Below, piece by piece: positions 1-5,350 of a stretch of DNA of 5,350 nucleotides. This stretch comes from Planctomycetaceae bacterium. Lineage in GTDB: Bacteria > Planctomycetota > Planctomycetia > Planctomycetales > Planctomycetaceae. The notes under the pieces were generated by a model. That model ran no database searches. It had not been told where the DNA came from and saw nothing but the letters and a program-made list of their open reading frames with translations. The position numbers were made by a program, and so were the translations under genes. The first letter of the stretch is position 1, and each line of letters starts with the position of its first letter. The DNA lies in NCBI GenBank assembly GCA_029259875.1, contig JAJDEK010000048.1, positions 1-5,350 on the forward strand, given 5' to 3'.

Positions 1-561
1 CACGTATTCGGAAATGTGACTGCAAAATCCTCAGCAGAGGTTCGCAAGAACTGGGATCAAATCAAGGAACAGGAAACACAGCGCAATTCCATTTTTGACG
101 GCCTGCCTCAAGCTTTACCTGCTCTCGCACGGGCATCGCGCATTGCAGAGATAGCAGCCAAAGTCGGCTATGACTTTCCACATCGGGATATGCTGTTTGA
201 TAAATTACGTGAAGAGATTCAGGAATTGGCAGACGAAATTTATCCTGAGGGAAAAATTCCTGATACCCCTGCGACAGTAGAAGCTGATATCATCGATGAC
301 ACACAAATCGATGACCTAGAACTGCGAGAACGAGTCGAAGGTGAGTTAGGCGATATCTTATTCGTGGTCGCCAATATTGCCCGACGTTGGAAGATTAACC
401 CCGAAGAATCGCTGCGAAAAAGTAATCGCAAGTTTCAGCAGCGCGTCCAGAAGATCGAACAGCAACTGGAAAAAACAGGTCACTCCATTCAGGACGCTTC
501 ATTACAGGAAATGGAAACCATCTACCAAAACGTCAAACAACAGGAAAAACAAAATTTATAG
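1..561 (+). CDS. mazG: MazG nucleoside triphosphate pyrophosphohydrolase, C-terminal part (5' end outside window)
   Basis: MazG hydrolyses nucleoside triphosphates to monophosphate and pyrophosphate in the cytosol, clearing non-canonical nucleotides and, in E. coli, affecting the (p)ppGpp pool. The reading frame is open from base 1. The first visible residues, HVFGNV, match the conserved HPHVFG segment that follows the first MazG domain, so the in-frame GTG at 16 is an internal valine and the gene begins upstream. Next comes the typical linker (NWDQIKEQE) and the family's LPALARA segment. The second, catalytic MazG domain follows: metal-binding EExxE (REEIQE, visible residues 70-75), then ELGDILF (115-121), and the KSNRKF helix (140-145). 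The gene ends with TAG at 559-561. Between the EExxE and ELGD motifs lie about 22 more residues than in E. coli MazG, rich in Asp and Glu. The gene converges on the cyclodeaminase-like gene, and no terminator hairpin is visible between them. The family call is very secure. Confidence 0.95.
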   Translation, partial: HVFGNVTAKSSAEVRKNWDQIKEQETQRNSIFDGLPQALPALARASRIAEIAAKVGYDFPHRDMLFDKLREEIQELADEIYPEGKIPDTPATVEADIIDDTQIDDLELRERVEGELGDILFVVANIARRWKINPEESLRKSNRKFQQRVQKIEQQLEKTGHSIQDASLQEMETIYQNVKQQEKQNL

Positions 562-588
562 AACAATTCTCTGTTTCTCTCTGTGACT

Positions 589-1545
589 TTAAAACGGTAG
601 TTCGACTCCTAAACCTTCTTCGATCGCCAGTTGGTAAATTTCGGCTCCTACTGCCACATCTTCCACAGCCAAGCCAACTGATTTGAATAATGTCACTTGA
701 TCATCGGTCGCACGTCCTGTTTGGCGTTCCGCCACGATCTCGCATAAATCATGCATCAACCGCCAATCGGTGACCCCTTCCTCTACAGGCTGAATGAAGT
801 CTCCTGCTTCATGCCTGCACTGGGTGATATCATCACAGACAATCACATCTGCGCGCTTGATCGTAGTGCGGTCGATTTCCCGCTTCGAACGGTGATTCGA
901 ACCGATCACATTTAAATGCGTTCCCTCATCGAGTACACGGCCATCAAACAAAGGAGTTTTACTCGTGGAAGCACAAATGACAATATCTTTCTCAGCCGCT
1001 GTTTCATCGGGAGAATGCGAGGCTTTGACTTCCACATTACAGAGTTCTGTCATCTCTTCAGCAAATTGACTACATTTCTCATGGTTGCGGGAGTAAACAG
1101 ACACAAATTCGATTTTCCGTGTCAGACAAACTGCTTGCAGCTGACTGCGCGCCTGCAATCCAGAACCAAACAAGCCAACCACTTTGGAATCAGGTCGCGC
1201 CATGTATTCTGTCGCCACGCCACTGGCTGCGCCTGTACGCAACTGACCAAGAAAATCACCCTCAATCAATGCACGCATCGCCCCCGTTTCCTGATCGTAG
1301 ATGGCAACGTGAAACTGCGCCCCTTCTTTTGTCGATGTATATGCCTTCCAGCCAACATAGCCCAAGTATTCATTGGCGGCCGACATGGTATGCAACATAA
1401 TTCCTGGTGCGCGGACACGCTGTCGCGGCACATTGGTGGCTCTCTCAGAGGCCATTTCTTTGAAGACCTTATGAATGATCAGTAAGGATTTTTCCATATC
1501 CATTACAGAACGAACATCATCTTCAGTTATATATAATGCCGCCAT
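589..1545 (-). CDS. Ornithine cyclodeaminase/mu-crystallin family NAD(P)-dependent protein
   Basis: This 318-residue protein has the usual length for the family, which includes ornithine cyclodeaminase, archaeal alanine dehydrogenase, ketimine reductase (mu-crystallin) and several amino-acid biosynthesis enzymes. Seen in the sequence: a substrate-side N-terminal domain with Arg41 and Arg45 and Lys67 in GWKAY; LRTGAASG at 102-109 with Arg103; a Rossmann NAD(P)-binding loop GLFGSGLQA (124-132); IGSNHRSKREID (214-225) with Asp225; and the closing FKSVGLAVEDVA motif (287-298). Lys67, Arg103 and Asp225 correspond to the catalytic or substrate-binding Lys, Arg and Asp of Pseudomonas ornithine cyclodeaminase. 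The segment at 214-217 reads IGSN, a form I associate with family members of unassigned substrate, so calling it a true ornithine cyclodeaminase would go too far. The ATG start is supported by an AAAGGT ribosome-binding site about 8 bases upstream (1554-1559). It lies 100 bp downstream of the GNAT gene on the same strand and may be cotranscribed with it. It is probably a soluble cytosolic dimer. Confidence 0.9.
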   Translation of the reverse strand: MAALYITEDDVRSVMDMEKSLLIIHKVFKEMASERATNVPRQRVRAPGIMLHTMSAANEYLGYVGWKAYTSTKEGAQFHVAIYDQETGAMRALIEGDFLGQLRTGAASGVATEYMARPDSKVVGLFGSGLQARSQLQAVCLTRKIEFVSVYSRNHEKCSQFAEEMTELCNVEVKASHSPDETAAEKDIVICASTSKTPLFDGRVLDEGTHLNVIGSNHRSKREIDRTTIKRADVIVCDDITQCRHEAGDFIQPVEEGVTDWRLMHDLCEIVAERQTGRATDDQVTLFKSVGLAVEDVAVGAEIYQLAIEEGLGVELPF

Positions 1546-1645
1546 GAACGGTTACCTTTTTCATCGTTGAATCAGGACTAATGACTAATAATGAGAGGAA
1601 ACAAATCTCCTTGAGAGAAAAGACGCTGCTCCTATTTTTTACACG
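1546..1645. other. Gap between the GNAT and cyclodeaminase-like genes; small tandem repeat
   Basis: This 100-bp spacer separates two leftward genes. It holds the ribosome-binding site of the cyclodeaminase-like gene and a perfect 7-bp tandem duplication, GACTAAT twice (1576-1589). I find no convincing terminator hairpin, so readthrough from the GNAT gene is plausible, and no clear promoter. Confidence 0.5.
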
Positions 1646-2602
1646 CTAACGTGAAATCGGCTGATATACAATACCAGTATCAATCTGATGGTAGCCGACG
1701 GCTTCTGCAACGTGTCTGGCAATAATATTGGATTCCTCGACATGCCATTCCAGCTTGGTAATCAGTTCGTCTTGTAGACGACGTGCGATTTCCAATAAAA
1801 GCGATTGTCCATAGCCTTTGGAGCGTACATCTTCTTTCACAATGACATCCGTCAGCCCTATTACCCGTTCTTCCCACTTGGGAATGTATAAATCCAAGCC
1901 AACAACTGTTGCAGATGCGACTGCTGCTTCGCCTGATTTGGGAACGAGTTCGAAATGGAGCGTCTCCAGTCTTCCCATGCGAGTCAGCCACCACCAGTTA
2001 GGCGCTTGATAGTCATCGGAAATCATCAATTGCATTTTGCGACGAATATTTACCAGATGAAACTTGATCTTAGGCTTCTGTCCGAGCAGGTCGCGTTGAT
2101 AAATTCGAATCGAACCCACCGCTTCATAGCCGATTGCTTCAAAAAATGGGCCTGCGATTGGATCAGACAGTAAAAAGCCTGAGGGACGAGTCCCACCATA
2201 CAGGCCCACCAAAAATGGCGACATTAGACCAGAGGCTCCTGCGGTAATTCCAACTGTTCCTTTTGAATGGAGATACTCTTCAGCCCGGCGGACTAGTTCA
2301 CGGCCGATTCCTTTTCGACGGAAATTGGGATGAACGATGACGGCGCAGATCACGCCTTGAGAATAGTCTAGAGCAGAATTTTCTGCATTCGTGCCAAATC
2401 CCGCGAGAACAAAACCAACGAGTTCGCCATTTTCCTCAGCCACGATCAAACCATTCGGATCGAAATAAGGCTGAGAGAAGATCAGAACTTCAAAGGCATC
2501 ATTATTGAGACATTCCGCGGCTCCTCTTCCCAGTCCCGCAGAGTGCCATAATCTCAGCAACTGTGGTGGGTCAGAATTATGAAACGCGCGAAACTCAGTC
2601 AC
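1646..2602 (-). CDS. Tandem-domain GNAT family N-acetyltransferase
   Basis: This protein of 318 residues carries two GNAT folds in one chain. GNAT enzymes move an acyl group from acyl-CoA to an amine. The N-terminal domain (about 1-170) opens with FRAFHNSDPPQLLRLW and has the acetyl-CoA pyrophosphate-binding loop RRKGIG (95-100) after the strand GVICAVIVHP, then FFEAIGYE (153-160). The C-terminal domain (about 180-318) repeats the pattern: VIVKEDVRSKGYG (253-265) is its CoA loop, and ESNIIARHVAEAVGY (290-304) is the matching final helix and strand. Both loops keep the R/Q-x-x-G-x-G form, so both domains could bind CoA. The start is GTG, because an in-frame TGA lies at 2612-2614 just upstream; the ribosome-binding site is weak (GAGAAA). 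The gene stands behind the transketolase terminator, so it needs its own promoter. The arrangement and length recall mycothiol synthase MshD, but nothing else supports that role. The substrate is unknown. Confidence 0.87.
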   Translation of the reverse strand: MTEFRAFHNSDPPQLLRLWHSAGLGRGAAECLNNDAFEVLIFSQPYFDPNGLIVAEENGELVGFVLAGFGTNAENSALDYSQGVICAVIVHPNFRRKGIGRELVRRAEEYLHSKGTVGITAGASGLMSPFLVGLYGGTRPSGFLLSDPIAGPFFEAIGYEAVGSIRIYQRDLLGQKPKIKFHLVNIRRKMQLMISDDYQAPNWWWLTRMGRLETLHFELVPKSGEAAVASATVVGLDLYIPKWEERVIGLTDVIVKEDVRSKGYGQSLLLEIARRLQDELITKLEWHVEESNIIARHVAEAVGYHQIDTGIVYQPISR

Positions 2603-2660
2603 AAAGTTTTCTCACAACATGTGAATGGGACTTAAAAATATTTTCTAAAGCAACAATAAA

Positions 2661-2692
2661 TAAAGCCCTCTTTGGAGTAGAAGAGGGCTTTA
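2661..2692 (-). terminator. Rho-independent terminator of the split transketolase genes
   Basis: A perfect 12-bp inverted repeat, TAAAGCCCTCTT at 2661-2672 and its complement at 2681-2692, encloses an 8-base loop. On the minus strand it begins 9 bases after the TAA stop of the second transketolase gene and is followed by a T-rich tail (TTTATTGTT). On the plus strand no T-run follows, so it acts on leftward transcripts. It isolates the transketolase unit from the GNAT gene. Confidence 0.92.
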
Positions 2693-2701
2693 TCAAACTC
2701 A

Positions 2702-3655
2702 TTATTTTACTTTCTTGACAGCTTCAATGATCGCAGCCGCAGTCAAACCATATTTATCGAGCAGCCCCTGAGGATCACCACTTTCCGCAAAACAGTCGCC
2801 GACATTCACATAGGCCATGGGAACGGGAGTTGCTTGCGAAACAACCATTGCAACAGCAGAGCCCAATCCACCATGTGCCAGATGCTCTTCTGCAACAACA
2901 ATTGCACTCGTTTCGCGAGTCGCTTTTTGAATCGCATCAACATCGATTGGTTTTACAGTATGCATATCGATCACACGTGCGGAAATTCCTTCCTCAGCCA
3001 GTTTGGTCGCAGCATCTACGGCACCAGCTACCATAAGGCCATTGGCAATAATGGTTACATCGTCGCCTTCGCGAATGGTGTTTGCTTTTCCGATTTCAAA
3101 TGTATCATCTTCGGAATAAATTTCAGCGACATTCGGTCGGCCGAGTCTTAGATAAACGGGGCCTTCATATTCAATCATGGCTGCTGTCGCTTTTTTAGTT
3201 GAGACGGCATCAGCGGTAACCATGACAACCACACCAGGTAGACTACAAGCTAGTGATACATCTTCAATGCCCATCTGTGAAGGACCATCTTCACCAATGG
3301 AAATACCAGCATGTGTTCCGACCATCTTCACATTCATGCTTGGAAACGCAATTGACATTCTAATCTGATCATAAGCGTTACATAATAGGAATGCAGCAAA
3401 GCTGGCAACGACCGGAATATGTCCGGTGGAGGCGAGGCCGCCTGCAACGCTGACCATATTACTTTCTGCAATACCTACATTGAAACCACGTTCAGGATGC
3501 GCCTTTGCGAAGACTTCGGTACGCGTTGAGTTTCCGACGTCACCATCCACGGTTACAATTTCGGGATACTTATCACCCAATTCTTTTAATGCCTCACCAA
3601 AAGCATCACGGGTGGCTTGTCCTACTTTCAATCCACTAATTTCGCCTAAATACAT
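2702..3655 (-). CDS. Transketolase, C-terminal subunit (pyrimidine-binding and C-terminal domains)
   Basis: This is the second half of a split transketolase, 317 residues. Transketolase moves a two-carbon ketol unit between sugar phosphates in the non-oxidative pentose phosphate pathway and needs thiamine diphosphate. The pyrimidine-binding domain (about 10-175) has VDGDVGNST (36-44), NVGIAESNMVSVAGG (59-73) with Glu64 as the catalytic glutamate that contacts the aminopyrimidine ring, FAAF (86-89), GTHAG (113-117) and GEDGPSQMGIED (121-132). The C-terminal domain (about 185-317) includes the HTVKPID segment (232-238) and AEEHLAHGGLGSAV (255-268). Most bacterial transketolases have His where this protein has Gln127; animal transketolases also have Gln there. 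The ATG start has only a weak AGAGA-type ribosome-binding site. It lies 105 bp after the N-terminal gene and is followed by a strong terminator. Pyruvate dehydrogenase E1-beta and 1-deoxyxylulose-phosphate synthase are related alternatives, but the partner gene and these motifs favour transketolase. It should be inactive without its partner. Confidence 0.93.
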   Translation of the reverse strand: MYLGEISGLKVGQATRDAFGEALKELGDKYPEIVTVDGDVGNSTRTEVFAKAHPERGFNVGIAESNMVSVAGGLASTGHIPVVASFAAFLLCNAYDQIRMSIAFPSMNVKMVGTHAGISIGEDGPSQMGIEDVSLACSLPGVVVMVTADAVSTKKATAAMIEYEGPVYLRLGRPNVAEIYSEDDTFEIGKANTIREGDDVTIIANGLMVAGAVDAATKLAEEGISARVIDMHTVKPIDVDAIQKATRETSAIVVAEEHLAHGGLGSAVAMVVSQATPVPMAYVNVGDCFAESGDPQGLLDKYGLTAAAIIEAVKKVK

Positions 3656-3760
3656 AATGATATGTCTCTTTTGTCTGTGTGTTGATTTGATTCGAACTGC
3701 TATCAGGAATTTTCTGTTTTGGATCTGACTCCGTTTACAGAAAATCGGAAAGCACAGGTC
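3656..3760. other. Gap between the two transketolase genes with a 9-bp inverted repeat
   Basis: This 105-bp spacer is long for two genes whose products must form one enzyme in equal amounts. It contains a perfect 9-bp inverted repeat, ATTTTCTGT (3709-3717) and ACAGAAAAT (3737-3745), with a 19-base spacer. The stem is AT-rich and no T-run follows on the minus strand, so it is not a good terminator. It might be an mRNA-processing or stabilising hairpin, or chance. Confidence 0.35.
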
Positions 3761-4603
3761 CTAAGCGATAAACGCAAGTGCTTTTTCTGCTAACTCTGGC
3801 GAAAGCGGTTTACCGTGATAGTTTAGGTCTCCCGTTTCTTCCAGCACTGGTAGAATCCCAAACCCTTTCTTTGTCTTTGAAATGATGGCCTTGGGTCGAT
3901 CCGTTACTTTGGATGCGACTTCAAGTGCTTCAACAACCGCTTTTTGACAATTGCCATCGATCGTCTGAGTATGCCAGCCAAATGCAGAGATTTTTTCTTC
4001 AAACGAACCTAAGTCGAGCACATCTTTCGTTGCTCCGGTCTGCTGGTAGGTGTTCTGGTCGATAATCGCAGTCAGGTTTCCTAGCTTGTACTTTTCAGCG
4101 GTAGCTAATGCTTCCCAGACCTGACCTTCTCCCATTTCGCCATCACCAATCACCACAAACACATTGGACCCGTTCTTGTTCAAACGTGCTCCCAAAGCTT
4201 GCCCAATGCCCAGCGATAACCCCTGGCCGAGAGAGCCTGTTGAAGCTTCAATTCCGGGAAGGCGTTTCATATTCGGATGACCTTCAAAGGGGCTACCCAA
4301 TTTTCGAAGTGTCATGACATCGTCGGTCGAAAAGTAACCTGCTTCCGCCATGGCGGCGTACAATACAGGTACTGCATGACCCTTACTCAAAATGAAACGA
4401 TCCCGAGCTTCCCAGGTCGGATTTTGAGAGTCGTATTTCATGAAACCACCGAACCAGAGTGCATTCACCACTTCAACAGCAGACAAACTGCTGCTGGGGT
4501 GTCCGCTACCAGCTTCGGTTGTCATCCGGATAATCAGACGGCGAAGGACTTTCCCTTTGTCCTTCAACTCTTCAATCGATAAAGCATTTGCTTGAGCAGC
4601 CAC
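3761..4603 (-). CDS. Transketolase, N-terminal subunit (thiamine diphosphate-binding domain)
   Basis: This is the first half of the split transketolase, holding the domain that binds the diphosphate and Mg2+ of thiamine diphosphate. I place the start at GTG 4603, giving 280 residues, because GAAGG stands 7 bases upstream (4611-4615); an in-frame TTG at 4630 would add nine residues with no comparable site. Numbered from the GTG: TEAGSGHPSSSLS (29-41) with His35; LSKGHAVPVLYA (72-83) with His76; EGHPN (107-111) with His109; STGSLGQGLS (121-130); the thiamine diphosphate motif GDGEMGEG (153-160) ending at Asn184 in IIDQN; and YHGKPL (262-267) with His263. These match the active-site histidines of full-length transketolases. 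The segment NTYQQTG (184-190) puts Gln188 where human transketolase has Gln189. The gene is the first of a leftward two-gene unit with the C-terminal subunit. The last residues (AEKALAFIA) end where the interdomain linker of one-piece enzymes would begin. Confidence 0.93.
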   Translation of the reverse strand: MAAQANALSIEELKDKGKVLRRLIIRMTTEAGSGHPSSSLSAVEVVNALWFGGFMKYDSQNPTWEARDRFILSKGHAVPVLYAAMAEAGYFSTDDVMTLRKLGSPFEGHPNMKRLPGIEASTGSLGQGLSLGIGQALGARLNKNGSNVFVVIGDGEMGEGQVWEALATAEKYKLGNLTAIIDQNTYQQTGATKDVLDLGSFEEKISAFGWHTQTIDGNCQKAVVEALEVASKVTDRPKAIISKTKKGFGILPVLEETGDLNYHGKPLSPELAEKALAFIA

Positions 4604-4752
4604 GTTGTTTCCTTCAATTCTTCTAAACAAACAAACTCGCCACGCTCTGAAACATCATCAATCAATTACAGTTGCCCCGCTGACTTCGCATGATTTGGAA
4701 GAAGTGAGTTACCGATCTGGTAATGTTTGATTCGAGCAGTGACAGCATTCAG

Positions 4753-4766
4753 GCGCCACAAGGCGC
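4753..4766. repeat. Small GC-rich hairpin, 5-bp stem and 4-base loop
   Basis: GCGCC at 4753-4757 and GGCGC at 4762-4766 form a perfect stem around the loop ACAA. It lies about 150 bases upstream of the transketolase start, probably in the mRNA leader if the proposed promoter at 4794-4822 is right. No T-run follows on either strand, so it is not a terminator by itself. Its role is unknown. Confidence 0.45.
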
Positions 4767-4793
4767 AACTTAAGCGCATCAAATAATAAAGGT

Positions 4794-4822
4794 ATGCTAA
4801 CGAGCAAAGCGTTCAGCGACAA
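4794..4822 (-). promoter_or_regulatory. Possible sigma70-type promoter for the transketolase unit
   Basis: On the minus strand TTGTCG (4817-4822) and TAGCAT (4794-4799) are 17 bases apart, each matching four of six consensus bases. This would give a leader of about 180 bases. A bulged hairpin overlaps the site: GCTAACG (4796-4802) pairs with CGTT-C-AGC (4810-4817). Matches this weak arise by chance, and planctomycete promoters are poorly characterised. Confidence 0.22.
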
Positions 4823-4844
4823 CCATGTGGGCAATAGAAACTAT

Positions 4845-4900
4845 TTTGTGAAACGGGAAAACTGAATTAAGTAGCTGGCTATTTTTCTTAATTTCACAAA
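4845..4900. repeat. Nested inverted repeat in the divergent intergenic region
   Basis: The outer arms TTTGTGAAA (4845-4853) and TTTCACAAA (4892-4900) are a perfect 9-bp inverted repeat separated by 38 bases. Inside, AATTAAG (4865-4871) and CTTAATT (4887-4893) form a second perfect 7-bp inverted repeat with a 15-base loop. The two share two bases at 4892-4893, so a single fold would use seven outer and seven inner pairs. It could be a regulator-binding region between divergent promoters or an RNA structure; neither can be shown from sequence. Confidence 0.45.
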
Positions 4901-5069
4901 TCAATCAAAAAAGTTTCATATCTGATCGGTTCAATTCACGTTATCTATGTAAAATACACAACTGTTTACCCAAAAAGTCTTTAAAGCCTGTTGTTATTAG
5001 ACAATAATAAGAATCAACGATTCAAAATAGACATAATTTCTTTTCAAACTTTATTGAGGCTCCCAAGTA

Positions 5070-5350
5070 ATGGATGAAAGCCCTTTTACAGATCAGGAAT
5101 TGCTGGCTTATCTGGACGAATCGCTTTCGATCGAACTGATGTCTCAGGTCGAAACCGGATTAAGGCACTCCGATTCGCTACGCGTTCGTCTGGCACAATT
5201 ATCTCAGCAACGCGACCATGGTGCTCACTCCGTCGGTGAGATCTGGAGAAGAAATCGCCTGAGTTGCCCTTCACGCAGCCAATTGGGAGGGTATTTACTC
5301 GAAACGCTCACTTCTGACTATCAAAACTATGTGGAATTCCACTTGAATCA
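5070..5350 (+). CDS. Anti-sigma factor-like protein, N-terminal part (3' end outside window)
   Basis: A rightward gene starts at ATG 5070, with a GAGG ribosome-binding site 10 bases upstream (5056-5059), and is open to the window edge, giving 93 complete codons. I do not recognise a named gene. Residues 7-41, from TDQELLAYLDESLS, have the helical pattern of the small anti-sigma domain that usually reads like TDEELxAYLDGEL, but without cysteines. A second unit starts at Cys66 (CPSRSQLGGYLLETL, 66-80) and reaches His91 in EFHLN. This matches the first Cys and the His of a zf-HC2-type zinc site (C, then H, then CxxC); the CxxC would fall just past the window. Thus the protein may hold a degenerate and an intact copy of the same fold. 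No signal peptide or membrane segment is seen in the visible part. Anti-sigma activity is inference, and no sigma factor gene is in the window. Confidence 0.72.
   Translation, partial: MDESPFTDQELLAYLDESLSIELMSQVETGLRHSDSLRVRLAQLSQQRDHGAHSVGEIWRRNRLSCPSRSQLGGYLLETLTSDYQNYVEFHLN

Larger units (their letters stand above)
4604..5069. other. Divergent intergenic region (466 bp), no gene seen, several inverted repeats
   Basis: This region separates the leftward transketolase unit from the rightward anti-sigma-like gene and must hold the promoters of both. I find no credible coding sequence on either strand. The half near the transketolase gene is of mixed composition; the part from about 4860 is AT-rich. 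It contains a GC-rich tetraloop hairpin (4753-4766), a bulged hairpin (4796-4817) and a nested inverted repeat (4845-4900). No known riboswitch or small RNA is recognised. Confidence 0.7.

Noticed and set aside
562..588. Shared terminator between the convergent mazG and cyclodeaminase-like genes
   Set aside because: The 27-bp gap shows no inverted repeat of useful length.
916..1485. 189-residue open frame on the plus strand
   Set aside because: It lies wholly opposite the well-supported cyclodeaminase-family gene and its translation resembles no protein family.
2612..2620. ATG upstream of the GNAT gene as its start
   Set aside because: It is in frame but followed two codons later by TGA, so GTG 2602 is the first usable start.
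2702..4603. Pyruvate dehydrogenase E1 alpha/beta, or a split 1-deoxyxylulose-phosphate synthase
   Set aside because: The N-terminal subunit has transketolase histidines (GSGHPS, SKGHA, EGHPN, YHGKPL) and the C-terminal subunit closely matches the animal transketolase segment around GEDGPSQM.
4740..4822. Integron attC-like site (TAACGAGCAAAGCGTTCAGC and nearby GC-rich hairpin)
   Set aside because: One side resembles an attC half-site, but GTTRRRY and RYYYAAC are not properly met, the matching half is missing, and no cassette or integrase is present.
4845..4900. CRP/FNR-type operator from TGTGA and TCACA
   Set aside because: The half-sites are about 42 bases apart instead of about 6, far too distant for one dimer.
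5086..5274. 62-residue open frame on the minus strand
   Set aside because: It overlaps the anti-sigma-like gene, which has a good ribosome-binding site and a recognisable pattern; the minus translation looks random.

Overview
The window looks like chromosomal DNA from a free-living bacterium, most likely a planctomycete of the Gimesia/Rubinisphaera kind. Three things suggest this: base composition is moderate (mid-40s % GC by eye), transketolase is split into two genes, and the MazG and anti-sigma-like proteins resemble planctomycete versions as I remember them. The assignment is inference and rests on no database search.

Layout from left to right. Positions 1-561 (+) hold the C-terminal part of a MazG nucleoside triphosphate pyrophosphohydrolase; its beginning lies outside the window. 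It converges, with only 27 bp between stop codons, on a leftward gene at 589-1545 for an ornithine cyclodeaminase/mu-crystallin family protein. Upstream of that lies a leftward gene for a double-domain GNAT acetyltransferase (1646-2602, GTG start). A strong intrinsic terminator at 2661-2692 separates this pair from a leftward two-gene unit at 2702-4603. That unit encodes a split transketolase: first the N-terminal thiamine diphosphate-binding subunit, then, after a 105-bp gap, the subunit with the pyrimidine-binding and C-terminal domains. A gene-free divergent region of about 466 bp (4604-5069) contains several inverted repeats and probably the transketolase promoter. From 5070 to the right edge runs the start of a rightward gene for a protein resembling anti-sigma factor zinc-finger domains.

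How the genes relate. The two transketolase halves must act together as one enzyme of the non-oxidative pentose phosphate pathway. MazG is a housekeeping enzyme that clears non-canonical NTPs. The cyclodeaminase-like and GNAT proteins may share a transcript, because no terminator is visible between them, but their substrates cannot be read from sequence and no shared pathway is evident. I see no mobile element, CRISPR array, tRNA or rRNA, and no clear sign of a new multi-gene system. The most interesting details are a human-like pair of active-site glutamines in the split transketolase, an acidic insertion in the MazG catalytic domain, and the truncated anti-sigma-like protein beside a hairpin-rich intergenic region.
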